Shown here piece by piece: positions 54,794 to 64,000 of a stretch of DNA of 64,000 nt (position 1 is its first letter; the number at the start of each line of letters is the position of its first letter). The position numbers were made by a program, and so were the translations under genes. This stretch comes from Lithobates sylvaticus. Lineage: Eukaryota; Chordata; Amphibia; Anura; Ranidae. Location: NCBI GenBank assembly GCA_028564925.1, contig CM053030.1:405991603-406055602 (forward strand), in the 5' to 3' direction. A model generated the notes under the pieces. That model saw nothing but the letters and a program-made list of their open reading frames with translations, was not told where the DNA came from and did not search any database.

Positions 54794-55602
54794 GGGCTAG
54801 TTTACACTTGCTTCAAAACATGGCTTTGGACCAGGGGCGGACTGCCAACTCATGGGGCCCCCGGGCAATAGGAGAGTATGGGGCCCCCAGGCAATCAGAG
54901 ATTATGGGGCCACACAGTATACACACACACACAGTATACAATCACACAGTATACACATACATGTACACATAGTATACACAGACACGTTTCTATTGGCTAA
55001 GAAGGTACTGGAGAGGTGGGGCAGCTATAATCTCAGGATTTTTACACCAAAAGGATGTCGGTAAGGGACATTTCAGAGACAGATGTAAAAAAAACACAGA
55101 TTTTTACATACTGTCCCTGGTTTTACGGAGACTGGCAACCCTGATGGGGCCCTCGGCCTGTGCCCGAGTGGCCAAATGGTCAATCCGCCCCTGCTTTGGA
55201 CACGCTTTGTTAAAGCTCTCTGAACGCTAGTCAAAGCTTATGTCACTAAACAAAATAGTTAGCTTACAGTCCTGTTTACACCTGCTTTTGCTTGGTGCTT
55301 CGATGAGGCTTCAATGAGGCTTCGGTGGGGCTTCGGTGGGGCTTCAGTGGTGCTTCAAACGAGCTTTGTCATAGACTTCTATGGAGGCTTTGAAGATGCT
55401 TTGAAGCACCACTGAAGCTACATGGGGTATCATTTTTGAAGCAAAGCAGAAGCAAAGAAAAGCAAAGCAAAAGCACGTGTAAACAGGACTGTAGTCTAAC
55501 CCTTTTATTAGGTGACAGGAGCTTTGATGCCTATTGTTCAGAGAGCTTTAACAAAACCTGTCCGAAGCCTTGTTGAAGCCGAAGCAAGTGTAAATGAGCT
55601 GA
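54794..55602. mobile_element. Foldback MITE split by a hAT element
   Basis: Left GGCTAGTTTACACTTGCTTC pairs with right GAAGCAAGTGTAAATGAGCT; the inner arms AGTCCTGTTTACACCTGCTT and AAGCACGTGTAAACAGGACT also pair. The middle holds short GGCTTCGGTGG tandem units (about 55310-55350). The left arm is interrupted by 54832-55193. Confidence 0.8.
54832..55193. mobile_element. hAT-type MITE, perfect 8-bp duplication
   Basis: CTTTGGAC at 54824-54831 and 55194-55201. Ends CAGGGGCGGACTGCC and (reverse complement) CAGGGGCGGATTGACC. It contains a CACACAGTATACA short tandem stretch. Removing it restores the foldback arm. Non-coding. Confidence 0.93.
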
Positions 55603-55630
55603 AACTCTATTAGCTGTAGCATGGCTTTAA

Positions 55631-56039
55631 AGTGGTTCTAAAGGCTCAAGGTTAAAAACCTTCTCTGTGCAGCAGCCTCCCCAATACTTACCTGAGCCCC
55701 AATCATGAGCCAGCGATGTGCATGAGAGCCTCGGCGCTCCAGGGACTCTCCCTCCTCATTGGCTGAGACTCAATCACAGCCAGTGAGCCAATGAAGAGAG
55801 AAAGAGGGCAGGGCTGAGCCGTGGCTCTGTTTGTGAATAGACACGGCTCGGGAGTGCACCTGCTTGGGTACCCCCATTGCAAGCTGCTAGCTCTGGGGGC
55901 ACTCAACAGGAGAAAGGAGCTAGGAGCTCCAATAAGGGACCAGAGAAGAGGAGGACCGGGTCTGCTCTGTGCAAAACCGCTGCACAGAGCAGGTAAGTAT
56001 AACATGTTTTTTTTTTTAATTATTGCCTTTAATATCACT
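55631..56039. mobile_element. TTAA element, AGTGGTTCTAAA end, second copy
   Basis: TTAA at 55627-55630 and 56040-56043. Landmarks CCAGCGATGTGCATGAGAG, CATTGCAAGCTGCTAGCTC, GAGAAGAGGAGGACCGGG, GCACAGAGCAGGTAAGTATA. Close relative of 41070 and of the shell at 23108. Confidence 0.88.
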
Positions 56040-56043
56040 TTAA

Positions 56044-57429
56044 TTACAGATCTGATTCAACAGTAAACACTGATGTATGGCAAGAAAGCAAGAAAGTAAA
56101 GTGAAGCTCAATTTTTTTTTTTTTTAGTTTGGATAGGGTTAGGAAGGCTTAAGATGGGTATTCTCTAGCGACCGCCTTCTATCAAACGGTGCTGCTGGAA
56201 AACCAGAATTCATTCAGTGCTTGCAGCCAATAGCTGCAGAACTGATTTGTGTATCCTAATGGGGGAGATCAGATCTCCCGCTGTCAGAATACAATAGAAC
56301 AGCAGGAGAGATCCCTGTATCAACATCATTTGAGTTGATGTGAGGAATTCCTCCAATAGGAACACAGAGAGCAACAAAAACATAGATTATACTATAACAT
56401 TTCGTGTTTCCGAAGATGCCTGATTTTTTTTCCTTGTGGCTCCTCCTACATGACAGGTATTTCTTTTGGAGGGCTGCTATGGATCTTTTTTATTTTTTAA
56501 TTTTAATCAACATAAAAGAAAAATAAATGGAAAATAGACCAGTGGTTCAGAAGGTGCATATCGAAACAGATCATAACAGTGGATAGGCGGATCACCGTTA
56601 CAGTGGCATTTAAAAGGTTTGCTCATCTCTAATGACAGCTAACCACACAAAACATGTCAAGTTTTCTTTTTCAATTATATTTCATTCTCCCAGTGTTGAA
56701 CATAACAAGTATAAACTGAATGGTCTGTTGCCCACTCAGCAACCATTAGGAAGCTGTTAGTTTAAGTGTCTGGCCTTGGAAGGCTGTGTGTCAAGCTGAA
56801 CTATCTGTCATGAAGGGTTATACAAATAGTGGAGAAAATGCTAGTTCAGTGTGATGCCCGAAAGGGTGACATATATTCTACAACTGGTTACTGAGGACAT
56901 CAGTCTTATCAATGGGTGGGAGAAGGTACTCGGCAAGATAGTGCTTCTGTGATTTATACTGATGAGATTCCAATTTATTCTTCAAGCCTTTATAGTCATC
57001 AGAAAATACTTTGCTATGCGGCTGGGGATGTAATAATTTCACATCCTTTCCCTGCAATTCTATTATGCCATCTGGTCCCCCAGCTCCTATGTACCCATGC
57101 CTGTGTAAACCATCTGTGCTCCTTCCTTGCGCATTTATATTTACATTAATGCAGCAAACTGCCTTCAAGTACTTAGCATGCTGGTGAAGACACGGTGAAA
57201 TTTCTGGCTATAGGTGTTTATTTCTAGAGAAAAATAATACCCAGGATATGTGGACTTCAGTTGTTACTAAATCACATATCAGAGACACAGAAGGCCAATT
57301 TTCCATTATGCTGCATCTCAATAATGAGACCCTCACGTAGTGTAGCAGGAAGTGAGGTATCAGACCGCAAAGTCCGACAGGGGTGCTAACCCTGAAAGCT
57401 GGCAGATTCAAGGTCATTTTAAACATGAA
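56044..57429. other. Unassigned low-repeat DNA
   Basis: No repeats with ends, no domain-bearing frame. The overlapping frames at 56878-57168 and 56916-57149 lie on opposite strands and have no recognisable motif. Confidence 0.35.
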
Positions 57430-57716
57430 GCTATTGGTGGGGCAGCATGGTGGCTAAGTGGGTAGCACTAGGGTTGCTGGTTTGAAGCCCAACCATGACC
57501 CTGCCTAAAGTTGGCATGTTCTCCCTGTGCCTATGTGAGTTTCCTCCCACTCTCCAAATATGTGCCGGTAGGTAAATTGGCCCTAGTATGTATGAATGTG
57601 AGTTAGGGATCTTAGATTGTAAGCTTCTTGAGGGCAGGAACTGGCGCAAAGCGCTGTGTAAATTGATAGCACTATATGAGTACATGTAATAAATAAACCA
57701 GTAAATACATTCACCT
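57430..57716 (+). mobile_element. tRNA-derived SINE with V-SINE-like centre
   Basis: The head contains TGGCTAAGTGGG (tRNA A-box consensus TRGCNNAGYNGG) and GGTTTGAAGCC (B box, about one CpG-type change from GGTTCGAANCC) at a normal spacing. The centre, GCATGTTCTCCCTGTGCC then GTTTCCTCCCAC, matches the conserved core of vertebrate V-SINE/DANA-type SINEs. The tail, TTGTAAGCTTCTTGAGGGCA .. GCGCTGTGTAAATTGATAGC, ends in AATAAATAAA. Such SINEs are transcribed by RNA polymerase III and moved by a partner LINE. A tail fragment of the same family is at 45225. Confidence 0.85.
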
Positions 57717-58309
57717 CTTGTTTGTATAAAAACTGTGTATCAACACTTTATTATTAATAAAACTTCATATAAGAAAAACATTAAATACTTTTAGTTAACA
57801 GGTCGATCTGCTGCGCCACATGAATGCCAGGGTGAATCTCAACTTTAGGACTAGTGACCAGTATTGCCTGTGGCCTCCCTGCAGCAGATCTTTCTCCGTT
57901 ATTGCCATGTTCTGCACAGTGTATCTGGGTGGAAGTAGCCACCTTGATGGAGGCACAGCTTTGCTTTCACTTGGCTGTGCCCCATGATGATTGTTGATAT
58001 GATAAATGGTGGGGAAATATCTAACAATAGGAAGCACAGATCCACAGAATAGATGAAGCAGAAGCAGGGATATGCATGAACTGTATGGTCCTCAGGTACA
58101 GTTTCTTCTCCCCAAGAGGCATTACAATAGGGACATCACAAAATCTCATGAGACTAGCAGACAGAGGCAGCAGTGCCTTAGATCTCACACTGCTGATATA
58201 CAGCTATGATGGGCACAGGAATATCTGGACATGCCTGGAAATGCTATGCTATTTTTTAGGATACATTTTTTTAAAAAGGTAGATTTTTATGGGTACTGCT
58301 TAGGCAAAA
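57717..58309. other. No feature recognised
   Basis: Unassigned non-coding DNA. Confidence 0.35.
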
Positions 58310-58313
58310 TTAA

Positions 58314-59192
58314 AGTGATTCTATAGGATGTGATTTTTTTTTTTTTCAAATAACAAACATGTTATACTTACCTTTTCTGTGTAATGGTTTTGCACAGAGC
58401 AGCCCGATCCTCTTCTTTTTGGGTTCCCCAACGTTGGTCCTGGCTCTTCCCCCCAATAACAAGCCTCTTTTATGGGTGCACTTGAGCAGGCTCACTCTCA
58501 AGCCACACACCTGTGAATGGTCATTGTCCATTCACACACAGAGCACAGCTCAGACCTGCCCCCCAATCTCTCCTCATAGGCTCACTGCCTGTGATTGAGC
58601 AGTTCCTGTGTTAGCCACTGAAAAGAGAAAGAGAGACCTGGGAGAACCGCTGCTCTCATGCACATCGCTGGATCGAGATAAGGCTCAGGTAAGTCTAAGC
58701 CCCCGTACACACGGTCGGAAATTCCGACGGAAAATGTCCGATCGGACCATGTTGTCGGAAAATCCGCCCATGTGTGGGCTCCATCGGACGTTTTCCGTCG
58801 GATCCTGCTCTCAAATTTTCCGACAACAAAATCCGATCAGACTTTTTCCGATCGTGTGTAGATAATTCCGACGGACAAAGTGCCACGCATGCTCAGATCA
58901 AATTACGAGACCAAAGCTATTGGCTACTAGCCTCTACGTAGTTCCGTCGTATGCAACGAATGTCACCATGTTCAGAATGATTGGATTTTCCGACAACTTT
59001 GTCCGACCGTGTGTGTGCAACACCAGTGTCGGGCAAATTCCGTTGGAAAAAATCCGACGGATTTTGTGGTCGGAATTTCTGACCGTGTGTATGGGGGCTA
59101 AGGGGGACTGGAGGGCAGCTGCACCCAGAAGGTTTTTTACCTTAATGCATAGAATGCATTAAGGTAAAAAACCTTCTGCCTTCAGAACCACT
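58314..59192 (-). mobile_element. TTAA element (AGTGGTT family), inverted, hosting a family C MITE
   Basis: TTAA at 58310-58313 and 59193-59196. Read on the minus strand it starts AGTGGTTCTGAAGGCAGAAG and ends ATCACTTTAA, as in the copies at 41070 and 55631. The near-terminal AAGGTTTTTTACCTTAATGC is duplicated as an inverted pair (59129-59176). The MITE at 58699-59098 is nested close to this end. Confidence 0.85.
58699..59098. mobile_element. Family C Harbinger-type MITE, exact TAA duplication
   Basis: TAA at 58696-58698 and 59099-59101. Ends GCCCCCGTACACACGGTCGG and (reverse complement) GCCCCCATACACACGGTCAG. The interior closely matches 36614-37037 (CAAAGTGCCACGCATGCTCA, GGCTACTAGCCTCTACGTAG). 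Confidence 0.93.
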
Positions 59193-59196
59193 TTAA

Positions 59197-60055
59197 CTTT
59201 AACTCAGGTCCACATTAAATGCAACATTTTATATTTCCAGTAGTGTCTGTACCATAGATACTAATGCAATATGAAAGGCAATTTCGCTTTGGGGAAGCTT
59301 CCTGTTATTCTAGTGTCTGCTAGACTCTATTTCATCAATAAAAAGATATGCAGGGATACCCTCATCCCATTTGACTCCTACAGAATCTGACAAAGTTAGA
59401 ACTAGAGCTGATCTGAAAAGATTACAAGAATCGTCCATTAGTAAAGACATGCATAGAAGTTTACATCCTGAGAAAGGTCACTGCAAAAAGTCAATTAGTT
59501 TAATTTCAATGTGTACAGCTATGAGTGTTATAAACTCAATAGTGCATAATTTATATGCACAGACAGAAATTGTTGAGTCAGCAGCTTATGTGTACTGCTT
59601 TGCATTTCATAGGCTAGTTCTATATTTATGAGGCTTTCAGCACTGGCTGTACATGATGAGCATTATTATAATTCTAGCATAAAAGATCCGGTTTTGATTC
59701 TGCTTACATTTTAATTAAATATGGTTGATTGAAATGTGGATTATGTAAGTATCCAAAGTGCCATATTGTGTAGAAGCAAGATTTAATCAAATCTTTGTAA
59801 GTATTTGTTTTAGCAATAAAATGTATTTATGTTTTGCCGCATGCTGTTTATTAAAACGAAGCATTGCATCAATCTGTAAATAGATTTTTTTCTTCATACT
59901 GTCCTGTGGAAAAAAGTTGTTTGCTTATTATATTTATTGAAAATGGTCCACCACGTTTAGGGCTAGTTTGATTTTCCCAGGGGACAAGAACCTGAGTTAG
60001 TCTGCTCATTCTGATGGTGATGTAGGCATCTACAGTATCATCCTGAGGCTCAGTC
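59197..60055. other. No feature recognised
   Basis: AT-rich unassigned DNA, no defined repeat. Confidence 0.35.
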
Positions 60056-60058
60056 TAA

Positions 60059-60355
60059 GGCCGGCCATAGACGGTTCAAATCTGAACCAGCTGAGATTTG
60101 AACCATGTATGGGCAGGCTGAATGTACCAAGTTGATAAATTGATCAACTTAGGTACAACCAGCCTGCCTAATTTTGCATGAGATTATCGCTGATGGCTGT
60201 TATAGCCACTAGCAATAATTACTGTCTCGCCGAGCCAATGTATTCTTCCAGCAGAGGGGGCAGGGGAAGCTGCCCCGCGGGGAGAATACAATAGCTAAGT
60301 GGGAGGTATTCCCCTGTCAACACTGTCTGTGTTTGCTCTGTGTATGGCCTGCATA
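60059..60355. mobile_element. Family E MITE, TAA/TTA-flanked
   Basis: TAA at 60056-60058 and TTA at 60356-60358. The start GGCCGGCCATAGACGGTTC and the end TGTATGGCCTGCATA pair imperfectly. Internal hairpins AATCTGAACCAGCTGAGATT and GTTGATAAATTGATCAAC. Confidence 0.65.
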
Positions 60356-60569
60356 TTACTCCCACCCTAAGGTCCGCCATAATGTGATTTTCTCTTTCCC
60401 AATTTTTACCAATGCCTCGACACTTGTGACCACAACAATATCCCAGTATTGCATTCCAGAGGTTCCTATGCATTCAATAATACACTAAGCACATATTTTG
60501 ACTAAGTATAATGCTTACAGTAAACTTTAATATGCAACTTTTGCATCTTTACATGCTTCATACAATCAC

Positions 60570-60849
60570 TACATTAGGAGCTAAATTGAGGAATAGGACC
60601 TCCAAGGTAGTATTCTCAGAAATAATACTGGTACCTCAAGCCAAACTAGAAAGACAGCGGGAGATTAGGGCAGTAAGCAAGTGGCTGAGGAGCTGGTGTA
60701 GAAAGGAGGGTTTTGGGTTTCTGGAGAACTGGGCCAACTTCTCAGTCAGTTACCGGCTCTTTAGCAGGGACGGACTGCACCTAAATGGGGAGGGTACAGC
60801 TCAGCTAGAAGAGAAAATGGCTGAAAAGTTAGAGGGGTTTTTAAACTAG
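60570..60849 (+). pseudogene. CR1 ORF1 C-terminal part (SGNH/esterase-like)
   Basis: An open frame to the stop after 60846 reads LGAKLRNRTSKVVFSEIILV, KWLRSWCRKEGFGFLENWAN and SRDGLHLNGEGTAQLEEKM. The DGLHLN block matches the C-terminal catalytic aspartate/histidine block of the SGNH-hydrolase-like domain found in ORF1 of many CR1-clade LINEs. The N-terminal part is missing because the element is 5' truncated; the methionine at 60511 lies in flanking sequence and is not a real start. ORF1 proteins bind LINE RNA; the role of the esterase domain is uncertain. Confidence 0.8.
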
Positions 60850-61218
60850 GCAACGGGGGGTCCAGATGAAGAGATAGTTGGTGTGGAACACATTTTAGAG
60901 GGTAGTATTGGGGGCATTAGTGGTAAGTTGACGAAAGCACTTAAACCCGAGGTAAGTTAAATTAAGTCCAAATTGCAACCTCAGAACAACCAAAAAAGTG
61001 ATAATATGTGACCGGACAAAACTATGTGGCTAGTTCACTAAAATCCAGGAGTCTGGTGGACAAGATGGGTAAACTTGAGCTGCTGTTGTATGAGGAGGAT
61101 TTCGATTTTGTGTGGCTGGCGGAAGGAACCAGGCATTCGTCTAAGGCTCGCCAGTTCCTAAATGTCTTGCAGGACAATTTCATGGGTCAGATGGTAAATG
61201 CACCAACAAGAAACAATG

Positions 61219-61490
61219 GGGGTTATTTACGAAAGGCAAATCCACTTTGCACTGCAAGTGCACTTATAAGTGCACTGAAAGTGCACAGAAGTGCACTTGG
61301 AAGTGCAGTCGCTTTAAATCTAAGGGGTAGATCTGAAATGAGTGGAAGCTCTGCTGATTTTATCATCCAATCATGTGCAAGCCAAAAAGCTGTTTTTTAT
61401 TTTCCTTGCATGTCCCCCTCGGATCTACAGTGACTTTACTTCCAAGTGCACTTGCAGTGCAAAGTGGAATTTCCTTTAGTAAATAACCCC
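61219..61490. mobile_element. Family B palindromic MITE inside LINE ORF2
   Basis: CAATG at 61214-61218 and 61491-61495 (or AAT if the G5/C5 reading is used). Ends GGGGTTATTTACGAAAGGC and CCTTTAGTAAATAACCCC. Excision of the element and one duplicate restores the coding phrase PTRN-N-ALLDL of the endonuclease, which proves both limits. Confidence 0.95.
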
Positions 61491-62976
61491 CAATGCGTTA
61501 CTAGACCTACTGATTACTAACAATACAGACTTTATCGCGGATGTAGAAATACGGAGCAATTTAGGAAACAGCGAACACAGGTCAATTTGTTTCACCATAA
61601 ATCACACAAATAGGAAATACAAAGACATTGAATTTCAAAAGAGCCAACTTCCCTAAACTACGCTCCATGCTAGAAGATATTAAATGGGAAAAAAAACCTG
61701 AGAAAAATGAACACGGAGGGAAAATGGGTATGCTTTAAGAGCATATTAAATAAAGGTATTGGCCAGTGCATCCCAATGGGAAATATATTTAAAAGAGCTA
61801 ACAAAAGTCCTGGGTGGCTTAACTCCAACGTAAAAAATCTATGAAAAAAGGCCTTCAAAAAATACAAGGCTGAGGGGTCATCATCAGCATTCCAACTTTA
61901 CAAAGAATGCAATAAGAAATGTAAGGGTGTAATCAGGGTGGCTAAGATAGAACACAAAAGGCACATGGCGGAGGAGAAAAAAAAATTCTTTATAAGTATA
62001 TAAATAGTAAGAGAGGGAGGTCAGAACATATTGGCCCCATAAAGAATTATGAAGGGAATCTGGTTACAAAAGATAGAGAGATGGCAAAGGTTTTGAATGT
62101 ATTCTTCTCCTCAGTCTTCACGAGGGAAACCGGGGGGTTTCAGTAACCAAGACTGCATTGTTTATCCTCATGACACGCCACAGGGAGCACCCTCATGGCT
62201 AACAGAGGATAAAATTAGAAATAGACTTGAAAAACTTGCACCTATGGGTCCTTAAGGAACTTAGTCAAGTGATTGCCAGACCATTGTTCCTAATTTTTAG
62301 GAGCAGTCTACTGACGGGAATGGTACCAGCTGATTGGAGAAAAGCCAATGTAGCACCAATATTTTAAAAAGGGCCAAGATATATCCTGGGGAACTACAGA
62401 CCAGTTAGCCTAACATCAATAGTTTGCAAGCTCTTGGAGGGGATGATAAGGGGCTGTATACAAGATTTTAGTAATAAAAATTGTATCATTAGCAGTAATC
62501 AGCATGGATTCATGAATAATCGTTCTTGCCAAACCAATATTTTAACCTTCTATGAGGAGGTGAGCTGCCATCTAGATAAAGGAAGGGCAGTTGACGTGGT
62601 GTAACTGGATTTTGCAAAGGCATTCGATACAGTTTCCCCTTAAACGTTTACTGTACAAACTAAGGTCTGTCAGCATGCACCATAGGGCGAGTACATGAAT
62701 TGAAAACTAGCTACGGGGGCTAGTCCAGAGGGTGGTGATAAATGGGGAGTACTCAGAATGGTCTGGTGTGGTAAGCGGGGTCCCCCAGGGTTCTGTCCTG
62801 GGACCAATCCTATTTAATTTAGTCATAAACGATTTGGAGGATGGGATAAACAGCCCAGTGGTTGCGGATGATACTAAGCTAAGCAGGGCAATAACTTCTA
62901 CGCAGGGTGTGGAAACCTTGCAAGAAGATCTAAACAAATTAATGTTGTGGGCAACTACATGGTAAATGAGGTTTAA

Positions 62977-63463
62977 AGCGGTGTTTCACCTAAAAAAAAT
63001 TTTTTTTTTTAAAGTCAGCAGCTAAAAAAAAAGTAGCTGCTGACTTTTAATAAGTACACTTACCCTCCCAGGGCGCCCGCGATGTTGGTCGTGGAGGCCG
63101 AGATGTCCCTCGGCATTCCGGTTCAAGCGCCGCCATCCTCAGTAAGGGAAACGGGCAGCGAGCGCTGCCCGTTTCCTACTGCGCATGCGCGAGTCGGCGC
63201 GCGGCCTACTGCGCATGCGCGAGTCGAATTTGTGAATGGGGAGCGCGATGTGTTGTGGGACATAGTTCCCATAACACACCGCGCCCCATTCACTAGAAGG
63301 CGGAGCTAGGAGAACAGCTCTGAGGAACAGGAAGAGGCAGATTAGGACGATCTGCCTAGCAACAGCCATTTCTGGTAAGTAAAAAAAAATTTATTTTTTT
63401 TTTTCATTTTAAATTTGTATTAACATTTTTATTAAGTTTTATTTTTCAGGGTGGCCCTCCACT
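62977..63463. mobile_element. TTAA element inside LINE ORF2
   Basis: TTAA at 62973-62976 and 63464-63467. Ends AGCGGTGTTTCACC and (reverse complement) AGTGGAGGGCCACCC. An internal hairpin AGTCAGCAGCTA / TAGCTGCTGACT near the left, and a duplicated CTACTGCGCATGCGCGAGTC (about 63177 and 63207). LINE coding sequence resumes on both sides. No transposase. Confidence 0.9.
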
Positions 63464-64000
63464 TTAATGTCAAAAAAGGTAAAATAATGCATTTGGGTGC
63501 CAATAATATTAATGCAATCTACTCGCTAGGGGGGAGAACACCTCTGTGGGAATCTAGGATGGAAAAGGACCTGGGGTCCTAGTAGATGACAGGCACAGCA
63601 ATGGCATGCAATGCCAAGTTGCTGCAAGCAAAGCCAACAGAATATTGGCATGCATTAGAAAGGGCATTCATTCCAGAGATAAAACAGTAATTCTCCCACT
63701 ATACAAGATTTTGGTCCGGCCGCACCTGGAGTATGCCATCCTGTTCTGGGCACCAGTCCTCAGGAGGGATGTGCTGGAACTGGAGAGGGTCCAGAGAAGG
63801 GCAACAAAGCTAATAAAGGGACTGGAGGATCTCAGTTATGAGGAAAGACTGCAAGCATTGAACTTATTCTCTCTGAAGAAGAGACACTTGAGAGGGGATA
63901 TGATGTAAATGTTCAAATGCCACACTGGTGACGCCGCAATAGGGATAAAACTTTTCCGTGCAAGGGAATTTAAAAAGACACGTGGCCATTCACTAAAATT

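Larger units (their letters stand above)
61008..63976 (+). pseudogene. CR1 ORF2 remnant: endonuclease and reverse transcriptase
   Basis: The endonuclease start is readable as KSRSLVDKMGKLELLLYEED, but the sequence then jumps to SSKARQFLNVLQDNFMGQM; the central catalytic part of the endonuclease is deleted. After the MITE it continues LLDLLITNNTDFIADVEIR and NLGNSEHRSICF. Reverse transcriptase segments follow: NYRPVSLTSIVCKLLEGMI (about 62398), QHGFMNNRSCQTNILTFYEE, then VV-stop-LDFAKAFDTVSP (stop at 62602), SGVVSGVPQGSVLGPILFNL (62760s) and VADDTKL, where CR1 usually has FADD. After the second MITE come KIMHLGANN and PHLEYAILFWAPVLRRDVLE to the C-terminus. The family call is secure and function is excluded. 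Confidence 0.92.
60570..64000 (+). mobile_element. CR1-like LINE, decayed, runs off the window
   Basis: It is recognisable from the C-terminal part of ORF1 through endonuclease and reverse transcriptase to the C-terminal FKKTRGHS-type end at about 63970. The 5' end is truncated near 60570. Two MITEs are inserted (61219-61490 and 62977-63463). Without them about 2.7 kb of LINE remain. An internal deletion removes much of the endonuclease, and several stops and frame changes are present. CR1-type LINEs move by target-primed reverse transcription; this copy cannot do so. Confidence 0.93.

Noticed and set aside
57430-57500. Functional tRNA gene
   Set aside because: A- and B-box-like sequences are present, but they head a SINE with a V-SINE-type core; no tRNA cloverleaf was evident.
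60511-60570. Methionine at 60511 as the start of LINE ORF1
   Set aside because: The recognisable LINE sequence begins only near 60570; the upstream codons are flanking DNA of the truncated insertion.

Overview
The window looks like intergenic or deep intronic DNA from an amphibian, most likely a ranid (true) frog. It has no continuous host open reading frame, is AT-rich with GC-rich islands, and is packed with non-autonomous DNA transposons, Tc1-like elements and a CR1-type LINE. The organism call rests on remembered resemblance of these families to frog repeats. No host protein-coding exon, tRNA or rRNA gene was recognised. Almost every short open frame is explained by a repeat or by chance.

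Layout: 1-5.4 kb holds scattered MITEs in otherwise unassigned DNA. 5.43-7.53 kb is a 39-bp minisatellite. 7.5-15.3 kb is the least repeat-laden stretch, apart from a (TA)n tract and two tandem arrays (~185 bp x3, ~88 bp x6). 15.3-17.4 kb is a ~200-bp tandem array carrying a hAT-type MITE. 17.4-30.5 kb is a dense mosaic, including a nest at least three levels deep at 23.1-26.0 kb. 30.47-34.49 kb holds two Tc1-like elements, both invaded by other elements. 35.3-37.1 kb holds MITEs with TAA/TTA duplications. About 38.8-39.9 kb is a broken gag-like retrotransposon fossil. 41-46 kb holds TTAA-flanked elements and a 0.9-kb hAT-like element with internal minisatellites. 46.9-48.4 kb is a large foldback. 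49.4-59.2 kb holds further MITEs and a V-SINE-like copy. 60.57 kb to the window end is a decayed CR1-like LINE with two clean MITE insertions.

The elements sort by target-site duplication. TTAA (piggyBac-like ends) is the commonest, with more than a dozen copies in several end-sequence families. 8-bp duplications mark six hAT-like elements. 3-bp TAA/TTA duplications mark PIF/Harbinger-like MITEs. TA marks Tc1/mariner. 16-17-bp duplications mark two insertions of a retroelement type that share a TGACGAAACG motif. Several insertions fall inside recognisable coding remnants, so the empty site can be read from the reading frame or sister repeats, which gives a relative order of events.

The most interesting observation is the TGACGAAACG-bearing group (21.4, 24.3 twice, 31.9, possibly 29.7 kb). 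At 31.9 kb the motif sits at the extreme 5' end of the insertion in a context resembling a decayed hammerhead-ribozyme core. This fits, but does not prove, Penelope-like elements, which are known to carry such ribozymes.
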